From positions 1,426,001 to 1,490,000 of the forward strand of contig NC_015164.1 of NCBI RefSeq assembly GCF_000190575.1: 64,000 bases of DNA, read 5' to 3'. Shown here in pieces: positions 35,691-43,663 of the stretch; position 1 is the first letter of the stretch; every line of letters begins with the position of its first letter. The stretch is from Phocaeicola salanitronis DSM 18170. Lineage in GTDB: Bacteria; Bacteroidota; Bacteroidia; Bacteroidales; Bacteroidaceae. A program made the translations under genes and the position numbers. Under the pieces are notes generated by a model. The model made no database searches and was not told where the DNA came from. It worked only from the letters and a program-made list of their open reading frames with translations.

Positions 35691-37349
35691 ATGACTGACC
35701 AATCAAACACTCCTTGCCCGCTGAGTTTCAAGGGCATCCCCTATTCCGACATTATCAACCGCTGGTTTTCGCTCGCCGGAGGCGAACCTGTAGAAGGAGA
35801 ACGCAACGACAAGCTGCACCGCCTGGCTTCGCACCTGCGCTACATCACGGACAACAACGAAGAAACCCTTTTGCAGATTATGCCGCGTTACGGGCTTCCG
35901 GAAAAGGAAATGAAGGGGCTGATTCATTCGGCGTGCTCGGCGAAATGGTATTCGGTGCCGAAGCTGATGCAAGAGGCTTGTAGGGGCGTATCGCATACGC
36001 CCGAATGCGCCAACGAGGGCACCAATGAGGATGTGTGTGCGGATGTTTCCGGGCGTATGCAATACGCCCCTACAGTGCCCCCCGAATTGCCCAAACGTCT
36101 TCCCAAGCTTATCCGCCTTCTTGTGAGCCGCACGCCCGAAGTGTACAGGCCTGCCGTGGCACATGCGGTATTCCCTTCGTTGGCAACCCATTTGCATCAA
36201 GTGCGCTTCAAGTATATTGACAATGTGGAGCATGAGGCGACCCTTATGAACGTGCTCATGGCGGGGACGGGTGCCGGAAAAGACTGCATTTCGGAGCCGA
36301 TAAACCGCATCATGGCAGACATCCGGCGCAGGGATGAGGTGAACCTGCGCAGAGAGCGCGAATGGAAGGAAGAGGTGAACTCGAAAGGAGCGAACAAGGA
36401 CAAACGCCAGCGCCCCGAAGGGCTTATCATCCAGGAGATTGACGCGGACATGACCAATCCGGCATTCGTGATGCGCACCGCCGAGGCGGAGGGACATTTC
36501 CTCTACACGAAAATGAACGAGATAGACCAGTTCGATGCCCTGAAAGGGTCGGTAAGGGGACGCCAGCAGTTCCAAATCATGTGCCTTGCGTTCGACCCCG
36601 GAAACCGCTACGGGCAGACACGCGCCAGCGCACAGGCCGTGACGGAAAAGGTCACCATCCGTTTCAACTGGAACGCTTCGACCACCATCCAGAAAGGGAA
36701 GAAATACTTCGCACGGGTACTGACCGACGGGCCTATCTCGCGCATCAACTTCTGCACCATTCCCGAACGCGAAATCGGGGCGGACATGCCGGTGTATGGC
36801 AAGTATGACGCGGCTTTCGACGAGGAGCTTCGCCCGTACATCGAGAACCTGAACCGTGCCACGGGACTGATTGATTGCCCGCAGGCGTACAAGCTCGCCC
36901 AAGAGATGAGCGCCGAAAACGCGGAGTGGGCCGTGCTCTCGCAAGACCGTGTGTACGAGAACCTTTCGTTCCGCGCCAACGTGATAGCCTACTTGAAGGC
37001 ATGCGTGCTCTACGTGGCGAACGGGGAGAAATGGGAAAAGTCGATAGAAGACTTCGTGCGCTGGTCGTTCCACTACGACATGTGGTGCAAGCTGGAGTTT
37101 TTCGGGGAAGCGATAAAGGAAGCGATGGACCAAGACAAACGCCCACTGTACGGCAGGCACCGTCCGGGCAGGCGCAACCTGCTGGAGCTGCTTCCCGATG
37201 AGTTTACGCATGCCGATGCGGTACGTGCGCGCCGGACAGCAGGCATGAGCGAGAAGGGCACCAGCAGCATGCTGAGGCAATGGGTATTCCGCCGTTACGT
37301 TACAATTGTTACAAATAACAATTATCAAAAACTGAAGTTCAAGGCGTAG
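35691..37349 (+). CDS. DUF3987-type primase/helicase-like protein
   Basis: A 552-residue protein of the kind found in Bacteroidales chromosomes and mobile elements (DUF3987 type, recognised from memory). The N-terminal 110 residues resemble the primase-accessory start of these proteins (IPYSDIINRWFSLAGGEP, LHRLASHLRYITDNNEETLL). The central part has a P-loop-like MNVLMAGTGAGKDCISEPIN and an acidic strand EGLIIQEIDADMTNPAF. Residues about 98-129 are encoded by an inserted palindromic repeat (35980-36073) and are absent from the family's logic; the core resumes at VPPELPKRLPKLI. The C-terminus contains VTIVTNNN, encoded by the GTTACAATT repeat. Role in DNA replication or mobility is inferred. 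Confidence 0.7.
   Translation: MTDQSNTPCPLSFKGIPYSDIINRWFSLAGGEPVEGERNDKLHRLASHLRYITDNNEETLLQIMPRYGLPEKEMKGLIHSACSAKWYSVPKLMQEACRGVSHTPECANEGTNEDVCADVSGRMQYAPTVPPELPKRLPKLIRLLVSRTPEVYRPAVAHAVFPSLATHLHQVRFKYIDNVEHEATLMNVLMAGTGAGKDCISEPINRIMADIRRRDEVNLRREREWKEEVNSKGANKDKRQRPEGLIIQEIDADMTNPAFVMRTAEAEGHFLYTKMNEIDQFDALKGSVRGRQQFQIMCLAFDPGNRYGQTRASAQAVTEKVTIRFNWNASTTIQKGKKYFARVLTDGPISRINFCTIPEREIGADMPVYGKYDAAFDEELRPYIENLNRATGLIDCPQAYKLAQEMSAENAEWAVLSQDRVYENLSFRANVIAYLKACVLYVANGEKWEKSIEDFVRWSFHYDMWCKLEFFGEAIKEAMDQDKRPLYGRHRPGRRNLLELLPDEFTHADAVRARRTAGMSEKGTSSMLRQWVFRRYVTIVTNNNYQKLKFKA
35980..36073. repeat. R3 palindrome inside a coding region
   Basis: 23-base arms at 35980-36002 and 36051-36073 (GTAGGGGCGTATCGCATACG type, one mismatch) match the intergenic R3 copy at 519-597. 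The whole element is translated in frame with no stop. Confidence 0.9.
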
Positions 37350-37352
37350 AGA

Positions 37353-37433
37353 ATGAAGAATGAAGAATGAAGAATGAAGAATTCCATGCGGGCGAAGCGA
37401 TTCTTCATTCTTAATTCTTCATTCTTCATTCTC
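37353..37433. repeat. R5 hairpin between convergent genes
   Basis: GAATGAAGAATGAAGAATGA on the left and its mirrored form on the right enclose CCATGCGGGCGAAGCGATTC. This separates the primase/helicase-like gene from the convergent efflux operon; it is a likely bidirectional terminator. Confidence 0.8.
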
Positions 37434-38601
37434 AAAGCCTGTTCTTGTAAATCTCCGCCATCAGCTTCTGGTACCGGTTCTCCAGCTCGATGTATGCCTG
37501 AAGGTTGCGGTAGATGTTGTCTGCCTCGGTATAAAATTCGATGATGGAGAGCTGGCCCGCCTTTACGGCTTCGTTGAGCAAAGCCAGGGTGCGGTGCATC
37601 AGGACGACATCGTACGCCTGCATCGCCTCGCGCAACTGCTGCATTTCGTTGAAACGGGCATGCACGTCTGCCGCCGCTTGCAGGCGGGCATTGTCCAGCG
37701 CCAGGCGGGTACTCTCCACTTGCAGGCGGGCTATTTTCCCTTTTTTCCGGTTGGAAAACAAGGGCAGGCTTCCACCTATCAGAAAACCGTTGCTTTTCTC
37801 GTCAAGCGACGTGTTGCGCCTGTAGCCGACCTCTATTTTGGGCAACCAGCTCTGGCGGTTCACCTTCAGCTCCTTCTCGGCGGCACGCGCATCGGCATCT
37901 GCCGCCAATAAACCGGCATCGGTAGCCATCACCTCATCGTAAAAGGCATTGCAGTCTTTCAGTTCCTCCACGTGGGGATAGGTGTCTGCCGTAAATTCCA
38001 AGGGCATGTTTCCGTTCATTGCCAGCAACTGCTGGAGCGCGGTGCGGTGGGCGGCATTGTTTTGCGCCACTTCGGTCTGCACGCTCATCCGTTCCATTTT
38101 GATTTTGTTCACTTCGAGGATGCCAGCATCGCCTTCTTCCAGGCGTTTCTCGAAGAGGGCAAGCAGCTCGCCGGCATTCTTCGCCCGCTTCTCCAGCAAG
38201 GCGTGTTGCTGGTTGAGCATTATCAGGTCGAGGCAAAGGTTCTTGGCACTGAGCAGGATATCGCGGCGTGCCGCCTGTTGCCTGCGGTCGAGAGCCGCCT
38301 GCTTCCACTTGCCCGACTGGCGGCGTGCACCGTAAAGCGTAGGGAAATCGAATCCTTGTGTCACGACCAGTTCGGAACTGGACATGCCGGTGATGCCCCG
38401 GGTGTAGAACGGGCTGTATTCCACCGAAGGGTCTTCGAGGTTGTTTTCCGCCTGCACTTCGAGTTTCGAGGCGAGCGTGCTTTGCCGTTGTGCCTGAAGC
38501 TCCTTGTTGTTCTGCTCCACCTGCCGGAGCACTTCGTCTATGGTTTGTGCCTGCATCGGCGCTATCGCAAGGCAGGCTATGGCTAATGTAATGTATTTCA
38601 T
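37432..38601 (-). CDS. TolC/CzcC-like outer-membrane efflux protein
   Basis: A 389-residue outer-membrane factor and the last gene of the metal-efflux operon. Signal peptide MKYITLAIACLAIAPMQA, then two OEP repeats rich in long helices (EVLRQVEQNNKELQAQRQST; KIKMERMSVQTEVAQNNAAH; EAVKAGQLSIIEFYTEADNI). Short length and no lipobox fit the CzcC/CusC-like proteins of Bacteroidetes. It forms the exit channel for the RND pump encoded upstream; an R6 hairpin fills the gap between the two genes. Confidence 0.85.
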   Translation of the reverse strand: MKYITLAIACLAIAPMQAQTIDEVLRQVEQNNKELQAQRQSTLASKLEVQAENNLEDPSVEYSPFYTRGITGMSSSELVVTQGFDFPTLYGARRQSGKWKQAALDRRQQAARRDILLSAKNLCLDLIMLNQQHALLEKRAKNAGELLALFEKRLEEGDAGILEVNKIKMERMSVQTEVAQNNAAHRTALQQLLAMNGNMPLEFTADTYPHVEELKDCNAFYDEVMATDAGLLAADADARAAEKELKVNRQSWLPKIEVGYRRNTSLDEKSNGFLIGGSLPLFSNRKKGKIARLQVESTRLALDNARLQAAADVHARFNEMQQLREAMQAYDVVLMHRTLALLNEAVKAGQLSIIEFYTEADNIYRNLQAYIELENRYQKLMAEIYKNRL

Positions 38602-38626
38602 TGCTTGTGTATGTTTTTATGAATAG

Positions 38627-38733
38627 AACACAGAGACACAGAGGCACAGAGTCTTTTTATTTTTTAGAGAATCCAAAGTACACAAAGAATGTCTAAATTT
38701 TACCTCTGTGTCTTCGTGTCTCTGTGTTCGATT
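38627..38733. repeat. R6 hairpin between efflux genes
   Basis: Arms GAACACAGAGACACAGAGGC and CTCTGTGTCTTCGTGTCTCT lie inside the operon between the pump and TolC-like genes. On the transcript it would form a large stem that could tune expression or stability. Confidence 0.8.
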
Positions 38734-41700
38734 TATTTATTTTTCATTTCTTTCCGGTGCATCAGTTCGTACACGATGGGGACGATGAAGGCATTGAGGA
38801 AAGTCGATGTGAGCAAGCCTCCCAAGATGACTTTCGCCATCGGACTCTGTATCTCGTTGCCCGGCAAATCGCCGCGCAAGGCAAGCGGAATCAATGCCAA
38901 TGCCGATGACAGGGCGGTCATCAGAATCGGATTCAAGCGGTCCAGCGAGCCGTGGACAATGCACTCGCGCAAGCCCATGCCCTGCTCTTCGCGCAACAAG
39001 TTGTAATGGCTGATAAGCAACATACCGTTGCGGGTGGCAATGCCGAAGAGCGAGATGAACCCGATGATGGCCGGGATGCTCAGCTCGCCCGTGGTGCAAA
39101 GCAGCACAAACACACCTCCTATCAATGCCAGCGGCAGGTTGAGCAGGATAATGGCACTCTGCACCCCGTTCTTGAACTGGACATAGAGCAGCAGGAATAT
39201 CACCACAATGCTCATCAACGAAGCAAGCAATAAGGTGCGGCTGGCGGCTTGCTCGCTTTCGAACTGCCCGCCATACTCGATATGATACCCTTCGGGCAGG
39301 CGGATTTCATCGTCTACCCGCTTGCGGATATCGTCTACTACACTGCGCAGGTCGCGCCCGCTGGTATTGGCGGAGATGACGATTTTACGTTTCACGTTCT
39401 CCCGGTTGATGGTGTTGGGTCCCATTGACGACACCACATCCGCCACATAGCTCAAGGGCACTTTCCGTCCTTCGGCATCGTCTATCATCAGGTCACGGAT
39501 ACGCTCGATAGAGCCACGGTTGTCTTCGCTGGCACGCACCACAAGGTTGAATGCCTTGCCGTTATCGTACACTTGCGACACGGTCTCGCCCGCCATATTC
39601 ACCGTGACAAACTCATTGAACTGTGCCAGCGAGATGCCGTACTTCGCCAACATTTCACGCCGGGGGACGATTTTCAGCTCCGGACGCTCAATCTGTTGCT
39701 CCACGTTCAGGTCGGCAATGCCCTCTACGTCTTTCACGGCATCCTTAATCTGATTTCCCAAAGCGAACATACGGTTCAGGTCATCCCCGAAGAGCTTGAT
39801 GGCGATGCTCGCCTGCGTGCCGCTCAGCATGGCATCGATGCGGTGGCTGATGGGCTGACCTATCTCGATATTGGCTCCGGTAATGACCGAAAGCTTGCGG
39901 CGTACCTCGTCGAGCAATTCCCGGTGCGAGCGGTCTTTCAACTCAAAGGGAGCTTCCAGCTCGGACACGTTCACGCCCAGCGCATGCTCGTCCAGCTCGG
40001 CACGCCCCGTCTTGCGTGCCACGGTCTGTATTTCGGGGATGGAAAGCAGGATTTCTTCCGCCTGCCGCCCTATCTTGTCGGACTCTTCCAACGAAATGCC
40101 CGGCAAGGAACTGACATTGATGGTGAACGAACCTTCGTTGAACGAGGGCAGAAAGCTGTGTCCCAAGGTAAAGAACAAGCCCAGTGCCACCACAAAAAGA
40201 GCAACGGTACCCGTCAATACGCTCCGCTTGTGAGCCAATGCCCACTCCAGTGCCCGTGCGTAATACGTACGGAGCCACACGGCAAGGAAAGCTTCGCGAG
40301 GCAATCCTTCCTTCTTTCCGCCTCCCAGCAAATAACTGCAAAGTACCGGCGTAAGGGTAAGTGCCACCACCGTAGAAGCAAACAAGGCTACGATGAAAGC
40401 GATGCCCAACGGCACCAGCATCCGCCCCTCCATGCCACTCAGGAAGAACAGAGGAACGAAGCTCACAATGATAATCAACGTAGAGTTGAGGATGGGCATA
40501 CGCACCTCGCGCGAGGCGTTGAACACCACTTCCCGCACCGGGAGGCGTTCGCCTGCCGGAAGCATCCGGTTCTGGCGCAAATGCTTCCATACATTCTCCA
40601 CGTCTACGATGGCATCGTCTACCAGCGAACCGATGGCTATCGCCATACCGCCCAGACTCATGGTATTGATGCTCAGCCCCATGTAATGCAACACCAAAAC
40701 AGCTACCACCAAAGACAAGGGAAGCGTGACGAGCGAAATCACCGTGGTGCGCACATTGGCAAGGAAAAGGAAGAGCACGATAACTACGAATATCGCCCCT
40801 TCGTAGAGCGAATGCTGCACGTTGCTGATGGAACTCTCGATGAAGCGTGACTGGCGGAACGTATCGGTGGATACACGCACATCGGGCGGAAGGTTCTTTT
40901 GCAGGTCTTTCAGGGCGGCTTCCAGCTTTTCGGTCAGTTCGATGGTGCCCGTATTGGGTTGCTTGGTCACGGTAATCAGTACGGCAGGTTTCCCTTTCTC
41001 CGATGCCAGTCCCAGCTTGGGCTGCTGGGCACCGATGCGCACATCCGCCACATCTTCCAGCACAATGGGAACACCTCCTGCGGTCTTAATCACCGCACGT
41101 GCCATTTCCTGTACATCTTCGGTAGACACCACTCCGCGCACAATATATTCGTTGCCATATTCATAAATGACACCTCCGTTGGTATTCTGGTTCATCCCGC
41201 GGGTCACTTCCATCACCTCGCCCAGCGTAACGCCGTAATGTTTCATCCGCTCGGGATGAAGCAGAATCTGGTATTCTTTGATATCGCCTCCCAATACCGC
41301 CACCTGTGCCACGCCTCCGGTAGAGAGCAGGCGCGGGCGGATGGTCCAGTCGGCAAGCGTACGCAGGTCGAGCATCGAAGTGCTGTCGGCGGTAAGCCCT
41401 ACAATCAGCAGTTCACCCAGAATGGACGACTGGGGGCCCAGTGTAGGATTGCCCACATTCTCAGGCAGGCTCTCGCCCACCGTAGCAAGTTTTTCGGATA
41501 CAATCTGGCGGGCAAGGTAGATATCGGTATCCCAGTCGAACTCTACCCATACCACCGAGAAACCGGTGGTAGAAGAAGAGCGCACCCGGCGTACACCCGT
41601 AGCACCGTTGACCGCGGTCTCGATGGGGAAGGTGACGAGTTGTTCCACTTCTTCCGCCGCCATTCCCCCAGCTTCGGTCATCACCACCACCGTGGGCGCG

Positions 41701-41828
41701 TTCAGGTCGGGGAACACATCCACCTCGGTATGGAAAGCGGTGTAGGTTCCTCCTATGAGCAGAAGCACCGATGCCACCAGCACCAGCAAGCGGTTCTGCA
41801 ATGAAAAATGAATGATTTTGTTCAGCAT
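38733..41828 (-). CDS. Heavy-metal RND efflux pump (CusA/CzcA family)
   Basis: A 1031-residue inner-membrane proton antiporter with 12 membrane helices and two large periplasmic loops. The opening MLNKIIHFSLQNRLLVLVAS, the segment ALFAFHTEVDVFPDLNAPTV-like (HTEVDVFPDLNAPTVVVMTE) and TM4 GSLVDDAIVDVENVWKHLRQ place it in the heavy-metal group, not the multidrug group. The usual ion in this family is Cu(I), Ag(I), Zn or Co, and which one applies here is not decided by sequence. It works with the periplasmic adaptor at 41934-43085 and the TolC-like protein at 37432-38601. Confidence 0.92.
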   Translation of the reverse strand: MLNKIIHFSLQNRLLVLVASVLLLIGGTYTAFHTEVDVFPDLNAPTVVVMTEAGGMAAEEVEQLVTFPIETAVNGATGVRRVRSSSTTGFSVVWVEFDWDTDIYLARQIVSEKLATVGESLPENVGNPTLGPQSSILGELLIVGLTADSTSMLDLRTLADWTIRPRLLSTGGVAQVAVLGGDIKEYQILLHPERMKHYGVTLGEVMEVTRGMNQNTNGGVIYEYGNEYIVRGVVSTEDVQEMARAVIKTAGGVPIVLEDVADVRIGAQQPKLGLASEKGKPAVLITVTKQPNTGTIELTEKLEAALKDLQKNLPPDVRVSTDTFRQSRFIESSISNVQHSLYEGAIFVVIVLFLFLANVRTTVISLVTLPLSLVVAVLVLHYMGLSINTMSLGGMAIAIGSLVDDAIVDVENVWKHLRQNRMLPAGERLPVREVVFNASREVRMPILNSTLIIIVSFVPLFFLSGMEGRMLVPLGIAFIVALFASTVVALTLTPVLCSYLLGGGKKEGLPREAFLAVWLRTYYARALEWALAHKRSVLTGTVALFVVALGLFFTLGHSFLPSFNEGSFTINVSSLPGISLEESDKIGRQAEEILLSIPEIQTVARKTGRAELDEHALGVNVSELEAPFELKDRSHRELLDEVRRKLSVITGANIEIGQPISHRIDAMLSGTQASIAIKLFGDDLNRMFALGNQIKDAVKDVEGIADLNVEQQIERPELKIVPRREMLAKYGISLAQFNEFVTVNMAGETVSQVYDNGKAFNLVVRASEDNRGSIERIRDLMIDDAEGRKVPLSYVADVVSSMGPNTINRENVKRKIVISANTSGRDLRSVVDDIRKRVDDEIRLPEGYHIEYGGQFESEQAASRTLLLASLMSIVVIFLLLYVQFKNGVQSAIILLNLPLALIGGVFVLLCTTGELSIPAIIGFISLFGIATRNGMLLISHYNLLREEQGMGLRECIVHGSLDRLNPILMTALSSALALIPLALRGDLPGNEIQSPMAKVILGGLLTSTFLNAFIVPIVYELMHRKEMKNK

Positions 41829-41849
41829 AAAAAAATTTGTTATGTTTTT

Positions 41850-41925
41850 AGCCTCACCACGGATTACACAGATTCACTATTAATTATTAATTGTTAATTA
41901 AAATCTGTGTAATCTGTGGTAGTAA
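41850..41925. repeat. Hairpin with R7 loop inside the metal-efflux operon
   Basis: CACCACGGATTACACAGATT on one side and AATCTGTGTAATCTGTGGT on the other enclose R7 sequence (TATTAATTATTAATTGTTAA). It fills the gap between the adaptor and pump genes. Confidence 0.75.
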
Positions 41926-41933
41926 AAATAAAA

Positions 41934-43085
41934 TCAATGGTTGTGCGTATGTGCGGGGATGGCATTGCTTGCCGAAGCCAGTTTTACATGAATGGCACCT
42001 TCAGTCACCAGCCGGTCGCCTTCTTTCAGTCCCGAAAAGATTTCTACATGCGTGCCGTCGTCCAGCCCCGTCTTTACCTCTTGTTTCCGATAACACTCGT
42101 CATCCATCTGCACGTAAACGAACTTTACGCCCTGTTCTTCGGTAAGTGCCGAAAGAGGGACACTGATCACCCCTTCACGCCCGTCCGACAATAGCCAGAC
42201 TTCGACAAAGGCTCCGGGAAGCATCTCGCCACGGTTGTCAAACTCGAACGTAACGGGGATATAATAAGAAGTGTCGCCGGTGGACTTGCCATACGAAAGC
42301 AGACGTCCGCCCAGCGAATCGAGCCGATAGACACGCTCATCATACGAAGTGCGGAAATTGGCGGAAGACACCTTGCGCAATGCCGGATAATAACGCTCCG
42401 AAACATCGGCACGCAACCTCAACCGGCGTGTCTGGGTAATCGTCAGCAAGGGCTGGCCTACGGTCACATAATCCCCCTCTTTCACCAGGCAAGACTTCAC
42501 ATAGCCCGAAATGGGTGCCTGCACCGATACGCCCTTTCCGTCATGGCTGGGCGAAAGAGCTTCGTAAGCAACACGGGCATTTTCATAAGCTTCTTTCAGT
42601 ACATTGAAATCTTTTCTCGAAACTATCTGGCTATCTACCAGTTTAGAGGCACGTTCGTATTCGTCCTTGGCGGTTTCGTAAGCGATGCGTGCACGGTTGA
42701 CGGCATCCCCGTCCTGAATACGACTTCCCGACACGTTCAGCACGGCATTTCCGGCTGCTACACGCATGCCTTCCGTAAGCGGGCGCACAAACGAGACGAT
42801 TCCCGCCGTACTTGCCACTACCGCCGCCTCATCGCCCTGCACGGCAAGTATCTGTCCGCTGGCAGGGATAACTTGGCGGAACGTGCCTGCCTTTACGGTT
42901 TCTACTTTCACTCCTGCCGCCTTCGCTTTCTCCGGAGCCAATACAATCTCTCCCGAAGCTCCGTGTGCGGCTTCCTCCTGATGTGTTTCTTCCTCGTGTC
43001 CGTGGGCGTGCTTCTCTCCTCCCCCACACGAAGCCAGTGCCAGCAAGGCAAAGGCTCCCATCCATAAACTTTTTGTTCTGTTCAT
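41934..43085 (-). CDS. RND periplasmic adaptor, His-rich lipoprotein (CusB/CzcB-like)
   Basis: About 383 residues from the Met at 43085, chosen because a lipoprotein signal follows (MNRTKSLWMGAFALLALASC). A histidine-rich stretch EKHAHGHEEETHQEEAAHG comes right after the lipid Cys and probably binds metal. The adaptor folds follow: IPASGQILAVQGDEAAVVA (lipoyl/barrel-sandwich), a helical hairpin (YETAKDEYERASKLVDSQIV) and the beta-barrel. It ends in another His-rich tail (IPAHTHNH). It links the RND pump to the outer-membrane channel. Confidence 0.88.
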   Translation of the reverse strand: MNRTKSLWMGAFALLALASCGGGEKHAHGHEEETHQEEAAHGASGEIVLAPEKAKAAGVKVETVKAGTFRQVIPASGQILAVQGDEAAVVASTAGIVSFVRPLTEGMRVAAGNAVLNVSGSRIQDGDAVNRARIAYETAKDEYERASKLVDSQIVSRKDFNVLKEAYENARVAYEALSPSHDGKGVSVQAPISGYVKSCLVKEGDYVTVGQPLLTITQTRRLRLRADVSERYYPALRKVSSANFRTSYDERVYRLDSLGGRLLSYGKSTGDTSYYIPVTFEFDNRGEMLPGAFVEVWLLSDGREGVISVPLSALTEEQGVKFVYVQMDDECYRKQEVKTGLDDGTHVEIFSGLKEGDRLVTEGAIHVKLASASNAIPAHTHNH

Positions 43086-43121
43086 ATCTGTTTCTGATTT
43101 TATCCGTTTGTTTTTACGCGG

Positions 43122-43155
43122 CAAAGATACCGCATCCCTAAGGCAACTAAGTTGC
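43122..43155 (-). promoter_or_regulatory. Promoter and palindrome upstream of the metal-efflux adaptor
   Basis: On the minus strand TATCTTTG (plus 43122-43129) is the -7 box. The palindrome GCAACTAAGTTGC (43143-43155, 6-base arms) covers the -33 position, where a metal-responsive regulator could act. Confidence 0.6.
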
Positions 43156-43176
43156 ATTTGTTCTACTATAATAAAA

Positions 43177-43635
43177 TCAGCAAACAGGGGGAGCACGCAA
43201 GCCCGTATTGCAGGCTACATCCTGCGTGTGCAGGTTCTCGATGTACATCCCGTCGGAAAGCAAAGTCGCTTCGGGCATGTACACCAAGTGCAACAGATAC
43301 GTGAAAGTATAAAGAATAGAATAAAATGTATAGTCGGGAGCCAGCGTGTCCCGATGCTGGTCGGGAGTAGCGCACTGGAAATGCGTAATGCATCCTGCCG
43401 TACACGTATGGCGGTCTCCATCGCCCTCGTGGTGCATACGGTCGGCACACGATGTTCCTTCGGCACACACCTCCAAATCGGGATGCAAGCAAAAATAGTC
43501 GGAATGATGATGGTGCGGAAAAACCTCTGCCACCTGCATCAACAAGCAGATAGCAAGCAAAAAGAAGCTCTTCAATTGACAATTGACAACTGACAACTGA
43601 CAATTAGATTTCCTTTTCCCACAGCGTCCCATCAC
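43177..43635 (-). CDS. Small exported His/Cys-rich protein (DUF6769-like)
   Basis: Up to 152 residues, but the first 21 (MGRCGKRKSNCQLSVVNCQL) are encoded by a GACAATT-type repeat. A TTG start near 43573 giving LKSFFLLAICLLMQVAEVF as signal peptide is as likely. The mature part is rich in His and Cys: FPHHHHSDYFCLHPDLEVCA, ADRMHHEGDGDRHTCTAGC. It lies just upstream of the metal-efflux operon on the same strand, where such proteins occur in Bacteroidales (family name DUF6769 from memory). A metal-binding role in the periplasm is inferred. Confidence 0.6.
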   Translation of the reverse strand: MMGRCGKRKSNCQLSVVNCQLKSFFLLAICLLMQVAEVFPHHHHSDYFCLHPDLEVCAEGTSCADRMHHEGDGDRHTCTAGCITHFQCATPDQHRDTLAPDYTFYSILYTFTYLLHLVYMPEATLLSDGMYIENLHTQDVACNTGLRAPPVC

Positions 43636-43663
43636 CCAATTATTAATTATTAATTGTTAATTA

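Noticed and set aside
35703..37328. 541-residue open frame antisense to the primase/helicase-like gene
   Set aside because: Low-complexity shadow of a G+C-rich gene; the plus strand has a promoter and recognisable domains.
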